DNA from: Rhizobiales bacterium 62-47
GTDB taxonomy: Bacteria; Pseudomonadota; Alphaproteobacteria; Rhizobiales; Xanthobacteraceae
Assembly (NCBI GenBank): GCA_001899255.1
Contig: MKVX01000003.1
Location: 116,448-180,447 of the forward strand
Direction: 5' to 3'
Length of the DNA stretch: 64,000 nt
Below are positions 56,809-64,000 of this stretch, in pieces. Position numbers and translations under genes: made by a program. How positions within the stretch are numbered: position 1 is the first letter of the stretch; every line of letters begins with the position of its first letter. The notes beneath the pieces were generated by a model, which had not been told where the DNA came from, did no database searches, and saw only the letters and a list, made by a program, of their open reading frames with translations.

Positions 56809-57510
56809 CTATCGTCGCTGGCGCGCGACGCGCGGTCGCTTGGCCTGCCGCACGCTCCGCGTGCCGATTTCAGCCTGCAGTTGCAGCAGCAGGCAACGGC
56901 TGAGCCGCACCGCCATCTCCGGATGGTGAATCGACAGCGGCCCCGGATCGTTCAAGATGGCGTTAACCAAGGTGCCGAACACCGTCTGGAAACCAAAGCC
57001 GATGCTGCGAATGCGGGCCGCGCTGCGGGACGGACCCATGGCGGCCAGGAGCAACGGCGTTGCAGCGTTCGTGGTGGCGGCGGCCAATTGCTTGAAGTCC
57101 GACCAGCGCGCCGGGCCGCTGCCGCTCCGTTGCAGCGCCGCCCGCAATACGCCTTCGTGGCGGCGCATCCAGCCAATGATCTGGCCGACAAGCGTGCCGC
57201 ACAGCGTCTCGAGATCGGTTCGCACCAGCCGGTCGTTCTGCGCCATCGCCGCCAGCATGGTCTGGCCATCGCGGGCGGCGAGCCCGAGCAGGACGTTGAA
57301 GTAGGCGTCCTTGCTGGCGAACCGGCCATAAAAACTGCCGACCGTCGCATCGACTTCGGCGCACAGATCCTCGATCGAGAGGTCATCCAGTGTGCGGGTG
57401 CGCAGCATCTCGGCGCCGGTGCACAACAACGCGGCCATGGTCTCGCGGCTGCGCCGCTGCCGCGACGGCGTGACGCCGGGGAAATCCAGTTCCGACAATT
57501 GACCCGCCAT
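56809..57510 (-). CDS. TetR/AcrR-family regulator
   Basis: 233 residues. The DNA-binding helices are RRSRETMAALLCTGAEMLRTRTLDDLSIEDLCAEVDATVGSFYGRFASKD in their key residues: TVGSFYGRF is the recognition turn. The rest is an all-helical ligand domain. ATG 57510 has GAGGG upstream; TTG 57531 would add seven residues. It is divergent from the arylsulfatase and likely controls it. Confidence 0.9.
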   Translation of the reverse strand: MAGQLSELDFPGVTPSRQRRSRETMAALLCTGAEMLRTRTLDDLSIEDLCAEVDATVGSFYGRFASKDAYFNVLLGLAARDGQTMLAAMAQNDRLVRTDLETLCGTLVGQIIGWMRRHEGVLRAALQRSGSGPARWSDFKQLAAATTNAATPLLLAAMGPSRSAARIRSIGFGFQTVFGTLVNAILNDPGPLSIHHPEMAVRLSRCLLLQLQAEIGTRSVRQAKRPRVARQRR

Positions 57511-57540
57511 TCGCGTTGCGCCCTCGTTCAAACCATAATA

Positions 57541-57554
57541 ATAATTCTGATTAT
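57541..57554. promoter_or_regulatory. ATAAT-N4-ATTAT palindrome, candidate TetR operator
   Basis: An AT-rich inverted repeat in the divergent gap between the TetR gene and the arylsulfatase, in sequence that is otherwise GC-rich. It lies about 30 bp before the regulator start and could be its operator or an AT-rich promoter element. Confidence 0.45.
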
Positions 57555-57680
57555 ATTTTTGACAACAGGTCGATCCCGGCCGCCCCCTTTTGTTTCGAGG
57601 CGGCCCGGCATTTCAAGACAAGACGCAGCCGGCAGGTTTGCACGGCACGCGCGGCATAACGCAAACGAGGGAGCGGACGC

Positions 57681-59969
57681 ATGGGCGCAGGCAACGACAC
57701 GGCGTTTGGCGGCCGCATCGGCAAGACCATCGCGCAATCCAAACCATGGTGGCCCGCCGCCGCCAAGCCGCCGCAAGGCGCGCCGAATATCCTGGTCGTG
57801 CTGTTCGACGACGTCGGTTTCTCCGACTTCGGCTGCTACGGTTCGCCGATCAAAACGCCGACCATCGACGCGCTCGCCGCGCAGGGCCTGCGCTACACCG
57901 GCTTCCACACCACCGCGATGTGTTCGACGACACGCGCGGCGCTGCTGACCGGGCGCAATCATCATTCCGTCGGCGTCGGTTGTCTCGCCAATTTCGACAG
58001 CGGCTATCCGGGCTATCGCGGCAAGATCGCGCGCGAGGCCGGCACACTGGCCGAGATGCTGCGTGCCCATGCCTATCGCAATTACATGGTCGGCAAGTGG
58101 CACGTCACGCCGCTGACCGAGAGCGGCGCCACCGGCCCGTTCGACGGCTGGCCGCTGGGCCGCGGCTTCGACCGCTTCTACGGATTCCTTGACGCCGAGA
58201 CCGATCAATATGCGCCGGAGCTGGTATCCGACAACACGCACATCGCCCCGCCCGGCGACTATGCCAGCGGCTATCACCTGACGTCGGATCTGGTCGATCA
58301 ATCGATCCGCTTCATCGCCGACCACATGGCGGATCGCCCCGACCTGCCGTGGCTGACCTGGCTGGCCCTCGGCGCCTGCCACGCGCCGCATCAGGCACCG
58401 GCCGACATCATCAAGGCCTACGATCCGGTGTTCGCGCACGGCTGGGAGACCGAACGCGAGCAGCGCATGGCACGGCAAAAGGCGATGGGCATCGTGCCGC
58501 CCGACACCAAGATGCCGCCGCGCAATGACGGCGTCAAAGCCTGGAGCGAGCATTCCGCCGACGAACAGCGCGTGTTCACGCGGCTGCAATCCGCGTTCGC
58601 CGGCATGCTCGAACACGCCGACCAGCATCTGGCGCGGCTGGTGGCGTTTCTCGACACCGCCGGCGTGCGCGACAACACGCTGATCCTTGTGCTGTCCGAC
58701 AATGGCGCCAGTCAGGAAGGCGGTCCGCTCGGCTTCGTCAACGCCATGGGACCTTACAACTTCAAGCCCGAACCGATGCCGGAAAAACTGCAGCGCATCG
58801 ACGACATCGGCGGTCCCGACACGCATTCGAATTTCCCGCACGGCTGGGCGATGGCCTCCAACACGCCGCTGCGCCGCTACAAGCAGAACACCCATGGCGG
58901 CGGCATTCGCGATCCCTTCGTCATGACATGGCCGCGCCGCATCGCTGCCAAGGGCGAGTTGCGGCATCAGTTCGTGCATGCCAGCGATCTGGTGCCGACG
59001 CTGCTCGAGACGATAGGCGTGCAACCGCCGCAGACGATCAACGGCACCGCGCAGATGCCGATCGAGGGCGAAAGCTTCGCACGCAGCATTGCCGATGCGA
59101 CTGCGCCATCGCGATCGAAGCCGCAATATTTCGAAATGTTCGGCCATCGCGGCCTGTGGCACGACGGCTGGAAGGCGGTGGCCTATCATCCGCCCGGAAC
59201 GCCATTCGACAACGACAAATGGGAGCTATTCCATCTCAACCGCGACTTCTCCGAGGCCGACGATCTGGCGACGCAAGAACCGGAGCGCCTCGCCGCGATG
59301 ATCGATCTGTGGTGGCGCGAGGCCGAGCAGCATAACGTGCTGCCGCTCGACGACCGCTTCGGTCCGCGCTTCGCCGAGAACGCCGCGCGTTTTCACGGCC
59401 CGCGCAAGGCGTTCACGTTCCACGCCGGCATGGGTCACGTGCCGACCGACGTCGCGCCGGATGTGCGCAGCCGCAGTTACACGATCGAGGCGCATGTCGA
59501 GATCGACAATTCAAACGCCGAGGGCGTGCTGATCGCGCATGGCGACGCGACCTCCGGCTACAGCCTCTACATCAAGGATCGCCGGCTGGTGCACGACCTC
59601 AACATCGGCGGCCGGCACGAGATCGTCACCTCGCAACGCGAAGTTACGCCGGGCGTGCATCGCCTCGGCGTGCATGTCGAGCGGCTGCGGCGCACCACGC
59701 CGCCGGCCTTGGGCGCACGCACCGGGGTCAGCGAATATCGCCTGCTGATCGACGGCGACATCGCGGGTACATTGCAAACGCAACTCGGCTTCCACAACCT
59801 GATCTCGTGGTCCGGGCTCGACATCGGCCGCGATCGCGGCAGCCCGGTCTCGCATTACGCGGCACCGTTTGCGTTTACCGGCCGCCTGCTGCGCGTCGAC
59901 GTCACCATGCATGACGATCAGAAGCTCGACGGCGACGGCGTCGGCAATGCCGAGATGGCGCGGCAATAA
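57681..59969 (+). CDS. Arylsulfatase with C-terminal beta-rich extension
   Basis: 762 residues. The alkaline-phosphatase-fold sulfatase core has metal aspartates in LFDDVGFSDFGCYG near 42-54. The active-site signature CSTTRAALLTGR gives the cysteine (C81) to be converted to formylglycine. GKWH, near 145, and DNGASQEGG, near 350, are further catalytic positions. The last 190 residues (about 575-762) form a beta-rich extension (TIEAHVEIDNSNAEGVLIAHGD) found in part of this family. No signal peptide is visible. It releases sulfate from aryl esters. GGGAG precedes the ATG. Confidence 0.93.
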   Translation: MGAGNDTAFGGRIGKTIAQSKPWWPAAAKPPQGAPNILVVLFDDVGFSDFGCYGSPIKTPTIDALAAQGLRYTGFHTTAMCSTTRAALLTGRNHHSVGVGCLANFDSGYPGYRGKIAREAGTLAEMLRAHAYRNYMVGKWHVTPLTESGATGPFDGWPLGRGFDRFYGFLDAETDQYAPELVSDNTHIAPPGDYASGYHLTSDLVDQSIRFIADHMADRPDLPWLTWLALGACHAPHQAPADIIKAYDPVFAHGWETEREQRMARQKAMGIVPPDTKMPPRNDGVKAWSEHSADEQRVFTRLQSAFAGMLEHADQHLARLVAFLDTAGVRDNTLILVLSDNGASQEGGPLGFVNAMGPYNFKPEPMPEKLQRIDDIGGPDTHSNFPHGWAMASNTPLRRYKQNTHGGGIRDPFVMTWPRRIAAKGELRHQFVHASDLVPTLLETIGVQPPQTINGTAQMPIEGESFARSIADATAPSRSKPQYFEMFGHRGLWHDGWKAVAYHPPGTPFDNDKWELFHLNRDFSEADDLATQEPERLAAMIDLWWREAEQHNVLPLDDRFGPRFAENAARFHGPRKAFTFHAGMGHVPTDVAPDVRSRSYTIEAHVEIDNSNAEGVLIAHGDATSGYSLYIKDRRLVHDLNIGGRHEIVTSQREVTPGVHRLGVHVERLRRTTPPALGARTGVSEYRLLIDGDIAGTLQTQLGFHNLISWSGLDIGRDRGSPVSHYAAPFAFTGRLLRVDVTMHDDQKLDGDGVGNAEMARQ

Positions 59970-60046
59970 TTGCGGAAAACCGGTCGCCGCCACGGCGACA
60001 GACACGCTACGCTGCGGTGGATCGAATCATGCCGGACAGGACACCG

Positions 60047-60433
60047 ATGCTACGTTTTCGAAATGCACCACTGCTCGCGCTGTTGCTGCCCTTCGCATTG
60101 CTGCTGCCGACCGGCGAAGCGGCCGCCGACTGCATCATGCCGTTCAAGTTCAATATCACCAGCCAGGGACCGTGGCCCGCCTATATGCGCGTCAAATCCG
60201 GCGAGGGATGCGGCAGCCGGACATGGCGGATCGATACCTTCACCGCCAAGCGGCTTTATCTCGCGGCGGCACCGCAGCATGGCAAGGTGACGCTGCACGC
60301 GCCGGGCGGCTATCGCTATGTCTCGGCCAAGGGCTACACCGGCGCCGACCGCTTCACGCTCAAGATCTGCGGCCAGACCTATGGCGGCTACGAAGGTTGC
60401 GCCGATCTGCTGTTCAACGTCACGGTGTTCTGA
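60047..60433 (+). CDS. Small secreted protein, function unknown
   Basis: About 128 residues. Signal peptide (LLALLLPFALLLPTGEAAA) and cleavage before DCIMP. Four cysteines (C in DCIMP, EGCGS, KICGQ and EGCADL) could form two disulfides. It ends in GYTGADRFTLKICGQ and LLFNVTVF, an Ig-like beta pattern. I do not recognise the family. Starts at 60017 and 60029 are possible; AGGACACCG before 60047 is best. It follows the arylsulfatase, 78 bp apart. Confidence 0.7.
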   Translation: MLRFRNAPLLALLLPFALLLPTGEAAADCIMPFKFNITSQGPWPAYMRVKSGEGCGSRTWRIDTFTAKRLYLAAAPQHGKVTLHAPGGYRYVSAKGYTGADRFTLKICGQTYGGYEGCADLLFNVTVF

Positions 60434-60503
60434 GGCTGCCGATCGTTAGACGCAGCAGGCCGATGCGCCGGATCGCGACGGGACCGCCGGAAAGGATGCG
60501 ATC

Positions 60504-60722
60504 CTAGGCGTCCTGCTTTTGCGCGACGCGGCTTGCAACCGTCGCGGGCCACATCACCTTGTCGAAATCCTGTGGCGCAATGGTCTGGCCTTCGTTGTCG
60601 ATCACCACGACATCCCAGCCTTCGCCCGCCCAGACCTTGGCTTTGGCAAACGCGATCAGCCGGCTGTTGCGCTCGCTCTCCACGGTCTCGCCATGGCGCT
60701 GCGCGATCATCTTGTAGGTCAA
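60504..60722 (-). CDS. Small conserved-type protein, 72 residues
   Basis: It begins LTYKMIAQRHGE (TTG start) and contains GWDVVVIDNEG and TIAPQDFDKVMW. GGGAG eight bases before TTG 60722 supports the start; ATG 60710 is the alternative. The compact alternation of helix and strand suggests a real folded protein. It carries no named domain that I can see. The reading frame continues upstream but without family-like sequence. Confidence 0.6.
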   Translation of the reverse strand: MTYKMIAQRHGETVESERNSRLIAFAKAKVWAGEGWDVVVIDNEGQTIAPQDFDKVMWPATVASRVAQKQDA

Positions 60723-60730
60723 GCGTTCTG

Positions 60731-60735
60731 CTCCC
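60731..60735 (-). promoter_or_regulatory. Shine-Dalgarno for a TTG start
   Basis: GGGAG on the minus strand, eight bases from TTG 60722, the best initiation context for the 72-residue gene. Confidence 0.45.
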
Positions 60736-60849
60736 GAACAAGGTTCGAGGCTCAGAGTGATCGGGTGTGTTGACCGCAATTGGCCGACAAGATGACCTTT
60801 TGGCGGCGCGCACAGCGGCACCATCGCACCGCGCGGCTTTCATCGCGCG

Positions 60850-62685
60850 TCATCGCAGGCCGCTGCTGGCGAGCATCGTCCTGATCGCCGCATTGCCTTC
60901 GGCCTCGAGCGTCGCGATGCTCTCGCGCGCCCACGCATAGGTGGCCTCGAAAATCTCGCTGTGGCGTTCGAACTGCGTGACGCCGAGATCGGGGGGAAAC
61001 GGCGGCCGCATCACATGATCGAGCGGCGTGGTCGGCAGCATGTCGTAACGCTGATGCGCCACCAGACTGCGCCACAGCACATTGATCGCGCTCGGCGCCG
61101 ACGGAAGCCGCTTATTGCCGAACGGCCACAACATCGCGGCGGCAAGCTCCAGCCGTCCCGGCAACGCGGCGTAATCGACGTCGAATCTCTCGTTCGCGGC
61201 TTCGCCGAAATGAATGATCAGATTCGGCCCGCACTTCAGTTGCAGCATCGAAGCCAGCGGCACGTTATCGGTCAGGCAACCGTCGACCAGCATCTCACCG
61301 CCGGACGTGTAGAACGGCGGCAGCAGGCCCGGAATGGCGCTGGAGGCGCGCACCGCCTGCCACAACGGCCCGGTGCGGATCAACTCCAGACGCTGCGTCG
61401 AGAGATTGGTGGCCACCGCAGCGAACGGCCGCCAGCAATCCTCGATCTGGCACTGCGGGCCGTATTGTTCGGCCAGCGCGCGATCAAACGCCTTGTGATC
61501 CAGCAGCGAGTAGCGCGGCCAGGTCGGCCGACGGAAACTGCGGCTGGTGACGAAGATCTGGTGCGTGCCGCGCTCGAGATCCTCCGCTTCATAATTCTTG
61601 GCGAAGCCCGCCACCATGGCCGAGCCGACGCTGGTGCCGACAAAGATATCGAACATCACGCCGCGTTCGCGGAACGCCTTGTAGACGCCGACATGCGCGG
61701 AGCCGAAACTGCCGCCACCGGCGGCGACGAAGCCGATCGCACGGCCGAACAGAAAGCGCACCAGGCTCGCCACATCGACCTGATCCTCGAGCGAGACGTG
61801 ATGGTGCATGAAGGCCGGCAGCCGCGCGAGCCATGCCGCCGTGCCCTGCACCTCGCTCTGCCGCCGGTCGTGAATGCGAACGAGGCGGCGCGCCGAGACC
61901 GGATGCACCTCGCAGGCGAAATCCTCGATCTCCGTCCGCGCGCCCTGTGGCGCCTCTCCACGGCATGCGAAGACCACCATGTCCGCCTGGCGAATGGCCT
62001 TGCGGGTCCATGCCAAGGCGTCGCGGTCGCCAAGATACACCACGAGCGGCGCGGCCTGTTCGAGTTCGTTGAGCCAATCGGTCACCTCGGACGCATCGAG
62101 CGCGCGGCCGGGAAATAGTGCGGCGACGCGGGCCCGATCGACGATCTCGGCCTCGGTCCCGGCCAGCGCATCGCGCAAGCGCCGTGTGAACAGCGGCGGG
62201 ATCGGTTCGCGGCCGGCATCGACCAGCGCCACCGTTCGCGCTTTCGGCGACATCGGGATCGGCGCCAGTCGCGCCGTCTGCTCGGCGAAGCGTCGCGACA
62301 GCGCCGCCAGCAGCGCTTCGACCAGCGCCGGCGCGTGCTCCGCAAGCTTTTGGTAAGCCGTCCGCGTCAGTACCAGCACGCTGGTATCGCGAATGGCGAT
62401 CACGCCAGCGGTGCGCGGAATGTTGGCGAAGAAGCCGATTTCACCGACGACCTCGCCGGCGCGCAGCACCGCGATCGGCGCCGGCTCGCCGATCCGTTGC
62501 ACCGCCAGCGCGCCATGCAGCACCACGAACAGCGAATCCGACGGATCGCCCTGCGCGACGAGCAACTGTCCCCGTTCGAGGTCGCGGCGCACCATCGCGG
62601 CGAAAGCTTCCGCGCGCTGCCCGGCGTCGAGCATGCGGAACAGTGCGAGATTCAGGGATGGATCGTCCGGCACAAAGTCCGACAT
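60850..62685 (-). CDS. Cyclic-nucleotide-binding domain fused to patatin-like phospholipase
   Basis: 611 residues. The first 130 form a cNMP-binding domain with phosphate-binding cassette GEVVGEIGFFANIPRTAG near 77-94, its Glu and Arg kept. A linker of about 180 residues follows. The patatin domain has oxyanion GGGSFG near 323-328, nucleophile elbow GTSVGS with S352, and aspartate in LVDGCLTD near 477. It resembles neuropathy target esterase-like lysophospholipases, which have the same order. A cyclic nucleotide may control lipid hydrolysis. Two cyclase genes lie 8-14 kb away. Confidence 0.92.
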   Translation of the reverse strand: MSDFVPDDPSLNLALFRMLDAGQRAEAFAAMVRRDLERGQLLVAQGDPSDSLFVVLHGALAVQRIGEPAPIAVLRAGEVVGEIGFFANIPRTAGVIAIRDTSVLVLTRTAYQKLAEHAPALVEALLAALSRRFAEQTARLAPIPMSPKARTVALVDAGREPIPPLFTRRLRDALAGTEAEIVDRARVAALFPGRALDASEVTDWLNELEQAAPLVVYLGDRDALAWTRKAIRQADMVVFACRGEAPQGARTEIEDFACEVHPVSARRLVRIHDRRQSEVQGTAAWLARLPAFMHHHVSLEDQVDVASLVRFLFGRAIGFVAAGGGSFGSAHVGVYKAFRERGVMFDIFVGTSVGSAMVAGFAKNYEAEDLERGTHQIFVTSRSFRRPTWPRYSLLDHKAFDRALAEQYGPQCQIEDCWRPFAAVATNLSTQRLELIRTGPLWQAVRASSAIPGLLPPFYTSGGEMLVDGCLTDNVPLASMLQLKCGPNLIIHFGEAANERFDVDYAALPGRLELAAAMLWPFGNKRLPSAPSAINVLWRSLVAHQRYDMLPTTPLDHVMRPPFPPDLGVTQFERHSEIFEATYAWARESIATLEAEGNAAIRTMLASSGLR

Positions 62686-62712
62686 AGCTTCACCATCGGC
62701 GGCCTCGCCAAG

Positions 62713-63438
62713 TCAGGGCTTGCGGAATTTCAGCACGAACTCATCGACCGGCGTCGGATTGCGAAACACCACATTGGTCCGCGTATCCTCGGGGTGGCGC
62801 AGGAAATCCGCGCCCGCGACGAAGACGAAGCCGGCGGCCTCGACCTCGTCGCGCACCGTTTTCTCGGCGATGCGATGCAGGGTCTTGCCGACCGTCGCAC
62901 CGTCTTCCGGCAAGGCGGAATGATCGGCAATCACCAGCAGGCCGCCGGGCTTCAATGCATCGAACATCGCCTTGTTCATGCGCGCGCGATCGACCGGCAG
63001 GAAGGTGGTGTCGTGGTAGCCGAAGAAGAACGTCACCAGATCGAGATTGCGCAGCGACGGATCGGCGAGATCGTCGAACGGCCTGACCATCTCGACGACA
63101 CCCGCCATGGCCGGTGTCTTCAGCCGCGCCGCAAGCTTCTCGGATTCGCGGCTGGTCTGCGCGAACACCTTGCCGTTGGGCGCCACCGCGCGGGCCATCA
63201 GTTCGGTGCTGTAACCGCCGCCCGCCGCCATATCGAGCACGAGCCAGCCGGGTCTGGGCGCGATGAACGACAGCAAGGCGACGGGATTGCGCTTGGCGTC
63301 GGTCTGCCGATCGGCTTCGGTCCGATCCGGCGCCGCGACGAGGGCGGTGAAATCCTGCGCCCTGGCCGGGTTCGCTGCAAGGATGCCGATTGCCAGCAAA
63401 AGGCCCAACGCGGCCGATTTCAGCGAGATGGCTGCCAT
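62713..63438 (-). CDS. Periplasmic class I methyltransferase-like protein
   Basis: 241 residues. An N-terminal signal peptide (AALGLLLAIGILAANPARA) is followed by a Rossmann methyltransferase fold: VLDMAAGGGYSTELMARAV near 68-86, GKVFAQ near 90, LDLVTFFFGYHD near 130, LKPGGLLVIADHS near 160. The combination of a signal peptide and a SAM-fold is odd, since SAM is not periplasmic, but such proteins occur widely in this order. It could bind another ligand. The start at 63438 is preceded by GGAGG at nine bases. Confidence 0.82.
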   Translation of the reverse strand: MAAISLKSAALGLLLAIGILAANPARAQDFTALVAAPDRTEADRQTDAKRNPVALLSFIAPRPGWLVLDMAAGGGYSTELMARAVAPNGKVFAQTSRESEKLAARLKTPAMAGVVEMVRPFDDLADPSLRNLDLVTFFFGYHDTTFLPVDRARMNKAMFDALKPGGLLVIADHSALPEDGATVGKTLHRIAEKTVRDEVEAAGFVFVAGADFLRHPEDTRTNVVFRNPTPVDEFVLKFRKP

Positions 63439-63649
63439 AACTGTCACCCTCCCTAAGACGCGACAAGACGAGGCGCGCGATGTTCCGAGCATGCCAGAAC
63501 ATCGGCCGCCTGACACCCTGATTGATGCGGCTTCGGGGCTTTCGGTCCCCGCGGGGGCGCATGTCGCATCCGCCACTCTGCGCCGTTCGCGCAATCGGCG
63601 TATTTTCGACCGTTGCCCGCCCCGGCCCAATCGGCTAAATGAACCCTAC

Positions 63650-63695
63650 GCACCCGTAGCTCAGCTGGATAGAGCGTTGCCCTCCGAAGGCAAAT
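63650..63695 (+). pseudogene. tRNA-Arg(CCG) 5' half, truncated
   Basis: The acceptor 5' strand (63650-63656), D-arm (63659-63675) and a perfect 5-bp anticodon stem with loop CTCCGAA (anticodon CCG at 63684-63686) are intact. After 63695 the sequence no longer forms a T-arm or an acceptor 3' strand; no GTTCGA motif occurs. It therefore looks like a tRNA gene that has lost its 3' part. The anticodon stem differs from that of the copy at 63941, so it is not a simple recent duplicate. Confidence 0.75.
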
Positions 63696-63940
63696 GCAAG
63701 CTCTTTCTGATGGTCGAGGGTGTCGTAAAAAACGAGTGAAACCAAGCGATTGGCGAAACTCGAAGGAAGCACGAAAATCGCATTCGAGGTCGCGGAAGCA
63801 CCACGGAAGCAAACCGAAAGGAGGTTGTGGAGTACGAATGGCGATGATCGGCGAGGCTTTAGCCCGCGTCGTTTGAGCCATGTCGATTCTAGAATTCGCG
63901 ATTGACCGTGGTCGATCTCGGACACTATCTGAATATCGAT
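63696..63940. other. AT-richer DNA between tRNA-Arg relic and tRNA-Arg
   Basis: About 245 bp with visibly lower GC than the surroundings and no convincing gene. Open frames crossing it on both strands run into the tRNA sequences. It could be the remains of an integrated element at the tRNA 3' end or simply decayed sequence. Confidence 0.5.
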
Positions 63941-64000
63941 GCGCCCGTAGCTCAGCTGGATAGAGCGCCACCCTCCGAAGGTGGAGGCCACACGTTCGAA
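63941..64000 (+). tRNA. tRNA-Arg(CCG), cut by the window end
   Basis: Acceptor 5' strand GCGCCCG (63941-63947), D-stem GCTC/GAGC, anticodon stem CCACC/GGTGG with loop CTCCGAA and anticodon CCG at 63975-63977, and the T-loop start GTTCGAA at 63994-64000. The last 15-20 bases lie outside. All visible arms pair, so it is a functional tRNA in the visible part. Confidence 0.93.

Noticed and set aside
57528..59189. 553-codon open frame antisense to the arylsulfatase
   Set aside because: Arg/His-rich composition typical of antisense frames; the plus strand encodes a clear sulfatase.
48556..62685. CBASS or Pycsar-type antiphage system from cyclases plus patatin
   Set aside because: Genes are not adjacent, the cyclases carry sensor or membrane modules typical of signalling, and the patatin has the domain order of common NTE-like enzymes.
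63635..63991. 118-codon minus-strand frame across both tRNA-Arg sequences
   Set aside because: It is built from the complement of two tRNA sequences; such frames are a known artefact.

Overview
The window looks like a chromosomal segment from a GC-rich alphaproteobacterium of the order Hyphomicrobiales, most likely near Bradyrhizobium or Rhodopseudomonas. This rests on its gene families: PhaR with the phbAB pair, a RegB/RegA redox two-component system, DUF1236, many class III nucleotide cyclases and EAL proteins, MmcB, a protocatechuate branch, and a palindromic repeat of the kind common in that group. Genus is inference. I found no phage, transposase, CRISPR array or rRNA. Coding density is high, and long antisense open frames are frequent because of the base composition.

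Layout. 1-2.8 kb: partial methyltransferase, glyoxalase II (gloB), a small cupin and an EamA exporter. 2.9-6 kb: the polyhydroxybutyrate (PHB) locus phbB and phbA with an intrinsic terminator between them, a regulatory gap, and divergent phaR. 6-12 kb: an EAL protein with a degenerate GGDEF, two small or membrane proteins, rpmF, mtgA, farnesyl diphosphate synthase and DUF1345. 12-17 kb: NTF2-like protein, Na+/H+ antiporter, ispG, a second EamA exporter and a Zur-like Fur regulator. 17-22 kb: a patatin and a marR-emrA-emrB efflux operon. 22-24 kb: pcaF and pcaHG. 24-34 kb: mutS and glnD, separated by a membrane protein, an OsmC protein and an SsuABC-like importer. 34-41 kb: ogt, DUF1304, a Liv-type binding protein, a PBP1A, a SprT-like peptidase and the PHB depolymerase phaZ. 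41-49 kb: regB-regA, mmcB, a VWA protein, a metallo-beta-lactamase-fold hydrolase, DUF1236, htpX and a membrane nucleotide cyclase. 49-53 kb: cytochrome P450, a soluble nucleotide cyclase, an inverted-repeat element and a cupin. 53-60 kb: SDR, an FkbM/ATP-grasp pair, and a TetR regulator divergent from an arylsulfatase. 60-64 kb: small proteins, a cyclic-nucleotide-binding patatin, a methyltransferase, a tRNA-Arg relic and an intact tRNA-Arg cut by the window edge.

How the parts fit. PHB metabolism is represented by synthesis of the monomer (phbA, phbB), the granule-responsive repressor (phaR) and mobilisation (phaZ); the synthase phaC is not here. Envelope genes (mtgA, PBP1A) and isoprenoid genes (ispG and the prenyl synthase) supply peptidoglycan and its lipid carrier. 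Two class III cyclases flank the P450, and a protein with a cyclic-nucleotide-binding domain fused to a patatin lipase lies about 8 kb away, so a cNMP-controlled lipid response is possible but unproven. Most of the window is ordinary housekeeping. The more interesting items are non-coding: a repeat element that appears to serve as the phbA-phbB terminator, paired palindromes in front of the Zur-like gene, and a duplicated tRNA-Arg 5' half beside AT-richer DNA.
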